Below, one piece after another: positions 1 to 9,962 of a stretch of 64,000 nucleotides of DNA; within the stretch, counting starts at the first letter, position 1, and each line of letters starts with the position of its first letter. Position numbers and translations under genes: made by a program. The notes under the pieces were generated by a model that searched no databases, was not told where the DNA came from, and saw only the letters and a program-made list of their open reading frames with translations. Source of the stretch: Miscanthus floridulus (taxonomy: Eukaryota; Streptophyta; Magnoliopsida; Poales; Poaceae); NCBI RefSeq assembly GCF_019320115.1, contig NC_089587.1, positions 104,829,158-104,893,157 of the forward strand, given 5' to 3'.

Positions 1-169
1 ACCTTAATGTGTCTTTCTCCTCTTTGCAGGGTCCTCCTCGTATAGAATCTCTGTAATAAATTTGTAACGTAAATAGTTGCACTTAAATCAATCCACCAAG
101 TAGATTTTGCATAACTTAAATATAAGGACTCATCTACGAAAGTAATTATGTCCTCACCTTTTTTCTCAT

Positions 170-1051
170 CAGGTGCTCTAGGAACTCTGGACAATCTTTC
201 TAGTAGTGTCCCTTCTTCTTGCACTATTTGCAGATATCTTTGTCTACTTGAACATGGTTGAATTTCTGATGGTGATCATTCTGTGGGGCCTTTCCTTGTG
301 GCCTAGAGGAGGAGCTATTGTCCCACTGAGGTTTCTCTTGTGGTTTAGCGTTCTTGTTGTTAAAGTTCTTTTTTTTATTTTCCTTCACATGGTTGACGGA
401 GTCACCATGTGAGCTCTTAAGCCTCTCCTCTTCTTGCACACACATGGCAATGAACTTCTCAATGTCCCACTTATCGGGCTGTAGGTTGTAATTAATGACA
501 AAGGTTTCATACTATTTGGGCAAAGAAGCAAAAATCAAATGAATTCAGAACTCATCCTTGAGCCCCATGTCCATTGGCTTGAGCTTAGATGCCGTGCTGC
601 TCATTTTTAGTATGTGCTCTCTAATCCCTCCACCAGTGTATTTCTCATTGACTAACTTCTTAATAAGAGTGCTTACATAAGCCTTTGAAGAGCTAGTAAA
701 CTGACTCTCTACCTTCTTTAGATACTCAGTGGCGGTGGTATATTTTAGGATTTATCCCCTTATTGGATCCTTAATGGAGTCCTTAATCAGCATCAAACAC
801 TTGCGGTTTGAACTATCCCACTTTGCACGATCAAGGTCATACTTCATTCTCACTAATGCATGGTCACACTGCCAAGTAGCGAAAGCTGCATCAGTCTCAT
901 TTTCTACCCTCACTAGGTCCTCAGGCTCAGTGGGACATGGAGAGATAAGTGCTAGATCATTGTCGGACACTGCAAGTGCTATCTCAAGCTTCTCTCACCA
1001 TATGTTATAGTTGCTTCCGTTGAGAGACGGAATGGACGAGATAAACATCAT
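170..1051 (-). pseudogene. Decayed Ty1-copia gag
   Basis: Capsid gene of a minus-strand copia element. Reading leftward from paired ATGs at about 1051, it opens with the usual copia gag start (IPSLNGSNY then a W-like position) and continues with DRAKWDSSNRKCLMLIKDSI around 780-850. It ends in a CCHC zinc knuckle (CxxCxxxxHxxxxC followed by PEF) at about 181-240. The frame is broken: there is a stop just after NIW near the start and two stops inside the knuckle. Gag normally coats the element RNA in cytoplasmic particles; this copy cannot make a full protein. It belongs with the leader to its right and the LTR at 6908-7394. The pol part would lie left of the window. Confidence 0.8.
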
Positions 1052-2022
1052 TGGGTTGTATACTGAAAAAATATTAGAGAAAGTGAGAAAAAATTGACAT
1101 AATAATTGCGTGCCTTAATATAACGTTGGTCAAAATTAAAACATACAATGTGCTTCTACATTAACTCTACATCACCGTTGGACAGAAATAGAACTAATAC
1201 ATAAAACTCATTAATAAGAATTATAATGTTGCTATCATCAACTTTGGTCAGAAAATAGCAATATCATAAATACAACATTCTTCTACATTAATTCTACATC
1301 ACCGTTGGGCAGAAATAATATTAATGCATGGAAAACTCATGAATAAACTTATAATATTGTTATCATCAATGTTGGTAAGAAAAATAACAATATCATAATT
1401 TAACTTAGACAAATAGGACTACTCCTCTAATTAAAATATTTTCCTTTGGTTCATATTTAATTAGAGGATTAACATATTCATTTCAGCGGAAACATGAAAA
1501 AGCTTGAAAATAATAATTCTTGATCAGAAGCATTTCAGCGTACTCATCTACTCTGTAAACAAATTATCCCGTTGGTTCAAATTTGAGTAGAGATTGAAAA
1601 CTAGACAAAAAATCATCAAAGTTGCTTTAAAAAATAATAAAATTAATTCATATGGATAGCAGTAACACAGCACGTGGCCCAGCAGCGAAAAAGCCCGCGG
1701 CCCAGCCGCGCGTGGCGCGCTCCCCTGCGCCCAGGCCGCAACCTGGTCCTGGGCCGGGATTTCTCCATCCCGCCTGAGCCTAAAGTGGCCCGGCAGCCGC
1801 CAGCCGTCGGTCCGATCCGACGGTCGCCCGTGCTGCTCGTTGGAACAAAACCCGCCGCGGCCGGCCTCCTCCCCAAACCCTAAGCCATTTGCTTCTTCCC
1901 CTTCTCTCTCCACACCGCAGCCGAGTAAGTGAGCGAGCGGCGGAGGAACCGGTGGCGGCCAGAGGAAAGATGGCGGCACCACCGCAGGCCCCCTCGCCGG
2001 CGCGCGCGTTCGCCCGAGGGTG
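1052..2022 (-). mobile_element. Copia leader, copy 1 (between gag and foreign cargo)
   Basis: Untranslated leader of the minus-strand copia element, lying directly upstream of its gag. The AT-rich part (1121-1640) holds two loosely repeated units with a TCTACATTAA-like core. The part at 1660-1970 is GC-rich. Positions 1121-2022 match 5673-6594 almost base for base, with scattered substitutions and one roughly 20-bp length difference near 1650. Similarity stops abruptly at 2022/2023, where MED15-like sequence begins. Read on the plus strand, the last 53 bases give the ATG and first codons of the chimeric MED15-like frame. Confidence 0.7.
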
Positions 2023-3809
2023 CCCCACGCAGGGCGCCAACCCTGCCGCCGTCGCTGCCGCCGGCGGCGTCGATCCTAACGCGGCTGCCCCCGCCGGAAG
2101 CGACTGGCGCACCCAGCTTCAGCCCGAGGCGCGCCATAGGATCGTCAATAAGATGTACGTCCTCTCCATCTTCCTTCCCTCCCTCCTCCCCCTAATGGGA
2201 ATTGTCAAACAACTGCAATCTTTTCCTTCCGCCGTGGCGGATCCATGTCGCTTCTTTTACGATTCGATCGATTCGATCCGTGTACACCTGCTTCCCTCTT
2301 TATTTTATTTAGATTAGATAGACAGTATCATGCTTGCTGGGTAGGGTTTGCTGATGCATCCATGCACTTAGACCTGCTGAACCATCCTTGCACTTGGACC
2401 TAACAATTCACACTTGGACCTAACAATTCGTCTACCTTTCTCTTATTTGTTTACCCACGAATCACCTACTCGTTTGTTCGTGACATGTGATCCATACAGT
2501 CGTGTTTGTTCGTGACATATGGATCCATACAGTCGCATTAATGCCATCCAATCCAATACATCATACTTTCTAAGATTATATATCTTTATTTTAACCAAAT
2601 TTAATCATCAAAATTATCAGTAGAAACTACTTGACTACCTGTTTGCTTGCTATAAGATTCAAAAAAAAAATCTTTATAAAGCCATCTCTGCACAATAAAC
2701 ACACATAGAAACATATGCAACTGCATATCGCAACATTTGAGTTTTAGTACGGGTGTAGAATGCGACAACTCATAATGTGATTGTTTTTTTTCTTTCCAAA
2801 CACTTCTCTATCCCCTAGTGGAGGGTAGGCATGGCGTAGCGGTAGGCTGCTGACTTTCTCCAATTTGTCAACCTCCTTGCAAAATAAGAAAGGTTAAAAC
2901 CATATTCTTCCTAGACCCTCATCTTGTGTAGGACCTTTTAGCATTGGTTATGCGGTATGGCCCGAGTCTTTTTCTGCCAACTAATTATTAAGTCATGTAT
3001 ATGCCTGCCAATGGAATGTGTCCATTTTACCCTTGCCAGCACTTAAATTTTACCCTAGTTGCCACTTGAATGTGTCCATTTTTACCCTAGTTGTTCGTTC
3101 GGTTCAAAAATATGTATGTGCATTAGCGGTCCACAAATTCCATGCCCACTGTTTCCACTAGTGAACTATTATTTTTGTACATGTACTGGGGCTTCTGGTT
3201 TACTGGACTAATTAAATGGTAATCAAACACATTTATCAGTGTATCTCTCAATATATCACTTCTTGCATTATATATGTATAGAATGGAGATTCTGAAGAAG
3301 CACCTGCCAGTACCAATACCAGAAGACCTGGCTGAGCTTCACAAAATTGCCGTGCGATTTGAAGAGAAAATCTATACTGCAGCCACCAACCAGGTACATT
3401 TAACCTAACTCTAGTACGCTCCCGTACAGAGTCAGAATGTTTAGTCATGGGGTGGGCCAATGATATGGACATTTGATCTATGACAATCTTAAAGGCTTTT
3501 AGGTAAATTTTAGATGCTTGTAGATCTTTTTATCATGGTAAAATACATGATGGGGCAATGCATGGATACTCTGCTAATCATATTTAGGAGGCGTGGTATC
3601 AAAATATCATGGGCCCATGTAACTTGCACATGTAAATTGTATTAATGCAAAAACCACAACTTAAATCCTTTTGTTTTGTATCACTCAGTCTGATTATTTG
3701 CGGAAGATGTCTCTGAAAATGACAATGGTGTCCATGGAAAGTCAGACAAAGACCCAACAGAACCCTGGAAATGCTCAAGTGATTCCAAATCAGAACCCTC
3801 CTGGTCCAG
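1970..3809 (+). CDS. Chimeric MED15-like KIX gene fragment, three exons
   Basis: MED15 is the Mediator tail subunit whose N-terminal KIX domain binds transcription activators in the nucleus. Exons: 1970-2154, 3282-3393 and 3689-3809, each with GT-AG borders (donors gtacgt, gtacat, gtacca; acceptors tatag, actcag) and matching phases. The join gives PTQGANPAAVAAAGGVDPN, then DWRTQLQPEARHRIVNK, MEILKKHLPV and FEEKIYTAATNQSDYLRK, all standard plant MED15 KIX. The first 17 residues (MAAPPQAPSPARAFARG) are not MED15-like; they are antisense copia leader, also found at 6542-6594. No Gln-rich body follows exon 3. Native MED15 exceeds 1000 residues, so this is KIX only. In exon 3 the usual SLKMLxME is altered to SLKMTMVSME. 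Expression is unknown; an acceptor at about 3891 or 4333 could supply a short tail. Confidence 0.75.
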
Positions 3810-4080
3810 GTACCATACACATCAAATGCAACATCACACCTTTTTTTTGTGCTATCAATGTATTTGCTTCTCAAAAAAAAAAAGAATGCAGGCAAGATAT
3901 TCAGGGCATAGTTAAGTTTTCCACATTAAGAGAGTTTACTTCTCACTGGTGGAATGCATGCTTTTTATTTTCACTTGCTTCCTAATATGTTCATATTTGC
4001 ATCTTACTATTTTTTTGTCGCTTTATTGTTTTAAAGGGCAAATTTGTTATTGCTAAAGTTTATTGGCTATCATAATATAG
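3810..4080 (+). other. Sequence after MED15 exon 3, probable intron
   Basis: AT-rich sequence following the gtacca donor. It includes a T-run, an A-run and a gaatgcag acceptor-like site at about 3891. Using that acceptor would end the protein after about six more residues. No other coding signal is visible. Confidence 0.3.
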
Positions 4081-4321
4081 TGCCTGTTTGGATGCCGTAG
4101 TTTTAGAAAAACTATGGTATGAAGTAACTGTAGTTTTATAAGATAAAAGTGTGCAAAACTGTCGTTTACAGAGGTTATGAGTGGAGTGGAGTATCTAAAA
4201 CTTCCAAAGACTACAATTTTAGCAAAGGTCTTGAGTGGATTATCTCAAAGTTCAAAAAGACTAAAATTTTAACAATACCATGTCTTTGAAAACTAGAAGG
4301 TTTTTTGCATCCAAACGCCCA
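4081..4321. mobile_element. MITE-like element with inverted ends
   Basis: The left end reads TGCCTGTTTGGATGC and the right end GCATCCAAACGCCC, inverted copies of each other. Similarity continues inward around ACTATGGTA and its partner near 4276. ATAG sits on both sides and may be a short TSD. At about 240 bp with no ORF, it is a non-autonomous DNA transposon. The superfamily is uncertain, because end motifs of this kind occur in hAT and PIF relatives. It lies inside the presumed MED15 downstream region. Confidence 0.6.
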
Positions 4322-4890
4322 ATAGCGAAGTAGGCTACAACTTCACCAAAACCAAGGAAGAAGGCTACAAATTCACCAAAGAAGGGAATAGCGAAGAAGT
4401 TGATTCCAAGGAAGTTGAAGACGAACTGAGGTGTGAATTTGTAATGCCTATGTATGAGCTGGCATTTGAAAAACTCTACTGTAATGCCTATGTATGTGGA
4501 CATGTATCTCGATCATGAAATTGTATCTCGACCTTATCCTATTTGAAAAACTCTATTGTAATGCCTGACTGTTGTAACGTAAATGGTACCTATGTGTTGT
4601 GTAAACCTTTATGAAATCTACTATATTTCTGGAATGTTATTGTGGTCATGAAATTGTGTCAATATTATCTTCAAATTCAAGCAAAATTTTGTCAAAATTT
4701 TGTCTAAATTCATACAAGATTCTTATCAAAATCAGACCACACGATCTGCATAAACAAGTGAAAAATGTCTCATGATTCCAGAAAAACATCTTCATTACAT
4801 AGGACTTGGATATTATTACGACACATGCTTCACTTCCTAATAAGCACTACCACGACTAATTGAAATCCATCCTGTCTGCCGTATAACTCA
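4322..4890 (+). other. Lysine-rich coding remnant and repetitive 3'-UTR-like stretch
   Basis: Frame 4334-4432 reads as a basic tail (KPRKKATNSPKKGIAKKL, then KLKTN and a stop) after a tag acceptor-like site. It contains two imperfect repeats of the AATAGCGAAG..CTACAA..TTCACCAAA type. Downstream, 4430-4580 has repeated pieces (GAAAAACTCTAYTGTAATGCC). A lysine-rich C terminus is common at the ends of plant transposases, but also elsewhere. The gene ends head-on to the GRF zinc-finger pseudogene at 4945-5481. Nothing else is recognised. Confidence 0.3.
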
Positions 4891-4944
4891 CACAACCACA
4901 CAGACACACACGAGCTAACTCACACATTGGCTGACTAACAGACA

Positions 4945-5481
4945 TTAGTTGTTCACTTCCATATATAGGCAACCACAACACCAATCATGACATAAGCCCA
5001 CAAAAACAGAATAATCGATCACAATTTGCTTCGGCTCAGGCTTTGGGACATGAATCGGCTCAGGAATCGGCTCTGCAGGCTTCACCTTCAGTTTCCAAAG
5101 TTCAGCTACAACACTATCAAGTGTTTGCTTCAACTCTTGCAATTCTGTTTTCAATTCAGAGCAACAGTCACCTGATGCCTCCTTAGCCTTCAGTCAGTAT
5201 TCTTGTGCTTCCAACTTCACATTCTGCACCTCAGGCCGAATGTAGCCACAGGTAGTTGGATCACCCTGCACTCAAAACACATAAATCAGAGCAGCAGCAA
5301 GAGACACAGTGAGATCATCAATGTCAAGAATCCTTTCCTTGATGTTGTACGAGCACTTGATATACCACTCGCCCAAAGTCGCCGGCTGCTTGCTCTGGAT
5401 CCGAACCAATGGAACATGGCAAAAAGGGCACTCACTACTACCGCTACCCGTTGCACACGAGCCCGCCGAGGTTACCTTCAT
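4945..5481 (-). pseudogene. GRF-type zinc-finger, coiled-coil protein pseudogene
   Basis: Two exons are visible: 5481-5338 and 5265-4945. Exon 1 carries the first Cys pair and a conserved run (CPFCHVPLVRIQSK, GEWYIKCSYNIK). Exon 2 gives GDPTTCGYIRPEVQ with another Cys, then a short coiled coil (ELKTELQELKQTLDSVVAELWKLK), a Pro-Glu linker and a hydrophobic C terminus (YSVFVGLCHDWCCGCLYM). The arrangement matches small plant GRF zinc-finger proteins of unknown role. Two lesions are visible. The donor of the 72-bp intron is GA instead of GT (gaaagg after the AAG codon). A TGA interrupts the frame after QEY, where a Trp codon is likely. The intron acceptor (tgcag) is intact. Confidence 0.65.
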
Positions 5482-5527
5482 CGGGCTTCCAGTCCAGTTC
5501 CTAGCCTGGTGGTCTGAACCTGTCTAA

Positions 5528-5672
5528 CTCGTGTAGGGTCATACTAATGGCCTGAACCTATCTAACTCGTGTGTCTCTGTTGCCTTCTTGTTCTCGATTA
5601 CACGCATCTCTGCCGATCAATCTACCTTCGTAGGATACCCATCGGAGGACTGCCGACGATATTCTATCGACA
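5528..5672 (+). mobile_element. Tip of a Tat-type gypsy LTR
   Basis: Positions 5537-5672 match, in reverse orientation, positions 20876-21010 of the LTR at 20876-21353 (shared: TTGCCTTCTTGTTCT, ACACGCATCTCTG, GATCAATCTACCTTCG). The fragment ends exactly at the LTR terminus (TATCGACA). The second copia leader copy starts at the next base. Only about 145 bp of the roughly 480-bp LTR remain and no internal gypsy sequence is attached. Confidence 0.8.
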
Positions 5673-6893
5673 TTAATGTTGGTCAAAATTAAAACATACA
5701 ATGTGCTTCTACATTAACTCTACATCACTATTGGGCAGAAATATAACTAATACATAAAACTCATTAATAAGAATTATAATGTTGCTATCATCAACTTTGG
5801 TCAGGAAATAGCAATATCATAAATACAACATTCTTCTACATTAATTCTACATCATCATTGGGCAGAAATAGTATTAATGCATGGAAAACTCATGAATAAA
5901 CTTATAATATTGTTATCATCAACGTTGGTAAGAAATATAACAATATCATAATTTAACTTCGACAAATACGACTACTCCTCTAATTAAAATATTTCCCTTT
6001 GGTTCATATTTAATTAGAGGATTAACATATTCATTTCAGCGGAAACATGAAAAAGCTTGAAAAACAATAATTCTTGATCAGAAGCATCTCAGCGTACTCA
6101 TCTACTCAGTAAAAAAATTATCCCGTTGGTTTAAATTTGAGTAGAGATTGAAAACTAGACAAAAATCATCAAAATTGCTTCTAAAAAAGAATAAAATTAA
6201 TTCTTAAGCTCTACTGTTCATACAGATAGCAGTAACACAGCACGTGGCCTAGCAGCGAGAAAGCCCGTGGCCCAGCCGCGCGTGGCGCACTCCCCTGTGC
6301 CCAGGCCACAACCTGGTCCTGGGCTAGGATTTCTCCATCCCGCCTGGGCCTAAAGTGGCCTGGCCGCCGCCAGCCGTTGGATCTGATCCGACGGTCGCCC
6401 GTGCTGCTCGGAAGAACAAAACCCGCCGTGGCTGGCCTCCTCCCCGAACCCTAAGTCATTTGCTTCTTCCCCTTCTCTCTCCACACCGTAGCCGAGTAAG
6501 AGAGCGAACGGCGATGGCCATCGGTGGCGGCCAGAGGAAAGATGGCGGCACCACTGCAGGCCCCCTCATCGACGCGCGCGTTCGCCAGAGGGTGAGCGCG
6601 CCGCCATCGAGTGGCCTTGCGACGGTGCCCTGAGCCTGGTCCCAGGAAGATCCATGCGGCGACGAGGCCGCGCCCTCCGGCGGCTCCCTTCCCGCGCGCC
6701 GGTGAAGCGGCGGCGCGGTCTACTTCCCACGTGACGGAGGTGGTTACAGAGGTGGAGGAGCCATGGTGAGCCCCCTTTCTTTGTTTTCTTCCGTAGGGTT
6801 AGGGTTTAACCCGACTTGATTCGTTTGATTCGATTCATCTCCTTTTAAATGCTGAAATTTAGACTACCCTAGACTAGATCTACACATTAGGCT
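5673..6893 (-). mobile_element. Copia leader, copy 2 (next to the primer site)
   Basis: Leader of the minus-strand copia element, between its primer site (6894-6906) and the cargo. Positions 5673-6594 repeat 1121-2022. Positions 6595-6893 have no second copy in the window. It contains the same antisense ATG (6542) as copy 1. In copy 2, however, the plus-strand frame runs into a stop soon after 6590 rather than into MED15. No protein is expected from it. Confidence 0.7.
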
Positions 6894-6906
6894 GGCTTTG
6901 ATACCA
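6894..6906 (-). other. Copia primer-binding site (tRNA-iMet type)
   Basis: The minus strand reads TGGTATCAAAGCC, one base off the common plant copia site TGGTATCAGAGC. It sits one base inside the LTR edge at 6908, which fixes the element's direction as right to left. Confidence 0.85.
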
Positions 6907-6907
6907 T

Positions 6908-7394
6908 TGTTAGACTCTTAGGATCACTAGGAGTAGATCTAGCAGGTGATTTCACTTGCATTTGGGATAAAGCAACCTAGAACATGTACTGGAGAAAGAG
7001 AGGGAGAAGAAAGGATGAGAAAGGGGAGGCGTTACTGACCATCGGTGGGCTTGGCGGAGGAGGAAGCCATGGCGACGGTGATGGTGGCGCAAAGTGTCAG
7101 TGAAGGGTGGTAGTGGCGTCCGGCGGCGGTGTGGACGCCGAGGTTGGTGCAGGGGCGGCGGTGAAGCTTCCCGTCGCTCACAGCGCACCCTCTCTAGATC
7201 GGATTAGGGTTGTAGGTGGGGTTGTGACAGCGTCGGTGAACCTTGTGTTGCGAGCCCCGGCCCCCACCTCCTTTATATAGCGCTGCGCGACGAGGGTCCA
7301 CCAGGCATATGTGCGGCTGGGCGCCCCCCAATCAGGGCACGGGATCAAGGCCCGAGTCGTCCGTTGGGCCGACTCGGTGGAGATCAACCTAACA
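6908..7394 (-). mobile_element. 5' LTR of the minus-strand copia element
   Basis: 487 bp bounded by TGTTAG and CTAACA. On the minus strand it starts TGTTAGGTTGATC and ends next to the primer site. A TATA box (TATATAAAG, 7279-7271) lies in the position expected for U3/R. The base run after it (ttttg) would be the TSD; its partner would lie left of the window. Short GC-rich frames inside it are not genes. Confidence 0.85.
7271..7279 (-). promoter_or_regulatory. TATA box of the copia LTR
   Basis: TATATAAAG on the minus strand, inside the LTR about 115 bp from its outer (U3) edge. Transcription would run leftward through the primer site, leader and gag. Confidence 0.5.
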
Positions 7395-7444
7395 TTTTGC
7401 ACTTGCTCATGATCCGAAGAAAACACATGATCCAACCCTGCTTT

Positions 7445-7961
7445 TAGGCCTGGGCGTTCGGGTTACCCGATTTTTTCGGGTGAGGTAATTTGGGTAACCA
7501 AAACTGCTACTCGATATTAGTCCTGAAAAAATAATACCCGTAATTTCGGGTACCCGATAATTCAGGTTCGGGTTCGGGTTCAGGTATTCACGACATACCC
7601 GAATTTACAAAAAAAACAGCAAACTACACAAATATTCGGTAGCAATTTATATATAATTTCAGCAGCAATTTATATATAATTTCAATAGCATTTTGTAGAG
7701 AATAATGTAGTACGGTCACTTATTCAAACAAAGAATTATATTCTAATAAAGTGATAAGTTCAAGTGTTCAACTAACAGGACATAATAAATACAAAGATAA
7801 AGACAAATGTTTGGGTACCGGGGGATATTACCCGAATTACCCAAACTAATCAAAATCGCTATCCGAATTTGAGATCGGGTACCTCGGGTTCGGGTAATTC
7901 GTGTCCGGGTTCAGGTAATTCGGGTATGGGTAATGTGTATCGGGTATTTTGTCCAGGCTTA
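7445..7961. mobile_element. hAT-like non-autonomous element, GGGTA-rich
   Basis: The ends TAGGCCTGGGCGTTCGGGT and TAAGCCTGGACAAAATACCC (right end read in reverse) are imperfect inverted repeats. Flanks CCTGCTTT and CCATCTTT agree at 6 of 8 bases, fitting a decayed 8-bp hAT TSD. The subterminal regions carry many CGGGTA, CGGGTT and GTAATTCGGGT motifs on both sides of an AT-rich core, as in short hAT elements whose ends bind transposase. No coding frame is present. Confidence 0.65.
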
Positions 7962-9270
7962 CCATCTTTGACCACATTATGTGTTCTTCAACAGTATCTT
8001 TCACCTATGTTCGCTTGAACTTATCAGCGATGGTACACTATTTTGCTTTTATAACAAATCAGCTTCAGCCGGTTTATTGGCATCAGAAACCATCAGCGGA
8101 ACAGTACTTGATAAAACAGTCGCTCTTTCTGCGAGGAGCTTATTTGACTGTCTACAAAAACCACTTTTCATACTGATGTCGAAACTCATGCGGATGTAGA
8201 CGTCGGGACATAGAACTAAGGTTTAACATTGAAGTTGCTCTAATTAATTGAAATGGCCCTTTCTTTTTCTCTTTGATATGAACATCGCCATCTTCTTTGG
8301 CTGATTATTTCTATCGTCCTCTTCAATGCTAATCCGCTAACCTTCATCCACTCTATTGTCAACTGCGACTGATTTTGAGGTTATTTATTACTAGATCCAT
8401 TTTTAGGTTATTTATTAGTGGATTAGAGAGGATAAAGAAGGATTTCAAGATCTAGGCTACGATGTTTTTAGTTAATAAGATTGTCTTTGTTCATTAACTC
8501 ACAACTTTTTAGAGTACACAATATCATAGATGTAAACAAATATAATGTCAATAGGCCATATTATCATAGAGCTCACTCGACTGAGCCATCACATGGGCCA
8601 CCTTATTGACCATCTTATGTGAACAAAAGTCACATAAGTAGATTTTCGTGCCAACTGGTTTAACATGAGCTATAACGGAGCCCGTTGAAATTTGATCTCT
8701 GGCAGCGGCATTTATATTTGGGATGGTTGGTGATTAGATACCTTATGGAGTTTATGTATGTGAGAGAGACATCCGCGCAAGAGTTCACGACACTAGGGAG
8801 CCACTGGTTGGAGAGAAGGAAGACAAAATATTTACGTGCACTTTAGTCTTCACGTGGCATTATTCCCTTCCTTGTTAATTCGGTGAATACCTTTTGTGCC
8901 TCGTATATACAATAATTATGATGGAAGAAGCAACAAGCAGCAAACCAAAGGAATAGTGCCCAATTTTTATGGCACAATTGCAATTTTTATTTCTATAATG
9001 GCAAATCTGCAATAACTACAAGTTGTTTTGTGGCAGTTTGCAATTTTGGTTTTCTATACTAGCAAATCTAAAGTAATTGTAGGGCGAAATAGTAAATAAG
9101 CAACTTTGCCATCTACTAAAAACAAAGTGCCTTCTCAGTCCTTCCTCTTTCCCCTAGCTATAGTAGAAGGTGACTTCTGTTCCAACGCAGGTCTCTTATG
9201 TTCTCTCTCGCCTCAAACAACCTCTTCAATGTTGGAGGATGGAAAAGCCATGATTTTAGCAGATCGTTTA
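7962..9270. other. Non-coding stretch with a MITE remnant near 8005-8112
   Basis: Mostly AT-rich, without a convincing gene. Positions 8005-8112 resemble a common grass MITE pattern (TGTTCGCTTGAACTTATCAGC, then ACAAATCAGCTTCAGC), so the short plus-strand frames there are probably MITE-derived. I recognise nothing in 8200-9270. A frame beginning at 9106 crosses into the next transposon and is discounted. Confidence 0.4.
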
Positions 9271-9959
9271 GGCCCTGTTTGTTTCCGCGGCCGTGGTGCG
9301 TTTGAGCCAAATAAGCCGGAAAAGCCTGCCAAACGCCTGGCGACCGCCCGCTCACCGCGACCGCGCGTCCGCGTTAGAGCATCGCTCGTAGTGTTGTTCG
9401 AAACGCAATCTCAGGCCCATGATTTGGAAAACGCGGCTCGCGTTCCCACCCACCCGTGCTCGCCCCTCCTCAAGTGCGGGGGCTCCTTCCCTGTCGCTCC
9501 TTCCCCACCGCTTCCTCCCTCCACCCTCACCACCTCCCTCCGTCCTGGTTGCTGCCTCCCCTAGCCCAGATCCACCGTCGGTGGCCAGTTCTCGCCAGAT
9601 CTTGCCTCCCGAAGGACGCCGCCTCCTTCTCGGCATCCGGCGGCCTCCTCCAGGACGCCAGCCTCCACCGGATCTGGCCTCTCGAAGGACGCCGCCTCCC
9701 TCTCGGTAGCCGATGGCCTCCTCCCTCCCGGTAGCGGACGACCTCCACTGGGCTCCGGGCTCCTCTGAGCTCCCGCCAACCACCTCGCCTCCACCAAGCC
9801 GCTTCCCTCAGGGTCTCGGCGGCCTCCACCAAGCTACCGAAATAATCTCCACAGCCAAACGCCCAGCTATTCTGACAGCAGATTCTCCAAATCACTGCTC
9901 ATCAGATAATCCTGCTCAACTTATAAGTGAGACTCGAAAAAGCTCAAACAAACAGGGCC
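9271..9959. mobile_element. Tourist/PIF-Harbinger-like element with GC-rich core
   Basis: 689 bp with inverted ends GGCCCTGTTTGTTT and AAACAAACAGGGCC, flanked on both sides by TTA (9268-9270 and 9960-9962), the classic PIF/Tourist target. The core (9440-9800) is strongly GC- and pyrimidine-rich and repeats a GAAGGACGCCGCCTCC motif at about 9612 and 9684. It gives long proline/serine-rich frames on both strands. These frames show no domain and follow from base composition. No transposase is present. Confidence 0.8.
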
Positions 9960-9962
9960 TTA

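Noticed and set aside
6542..6633. Second MED15-like start in leader copy 2
   Set aside because: The ATG and first 17 codons are the same as at 1970, but no KIX sequence follows, and the frame stops soon. It is leader only.
9106..9564. 152-codon frame with mixed composition
   Set aside because: Its second half lies in the Tourist-like element and its first half in non-coding sequence; it has no domain and crosses a transposon border.
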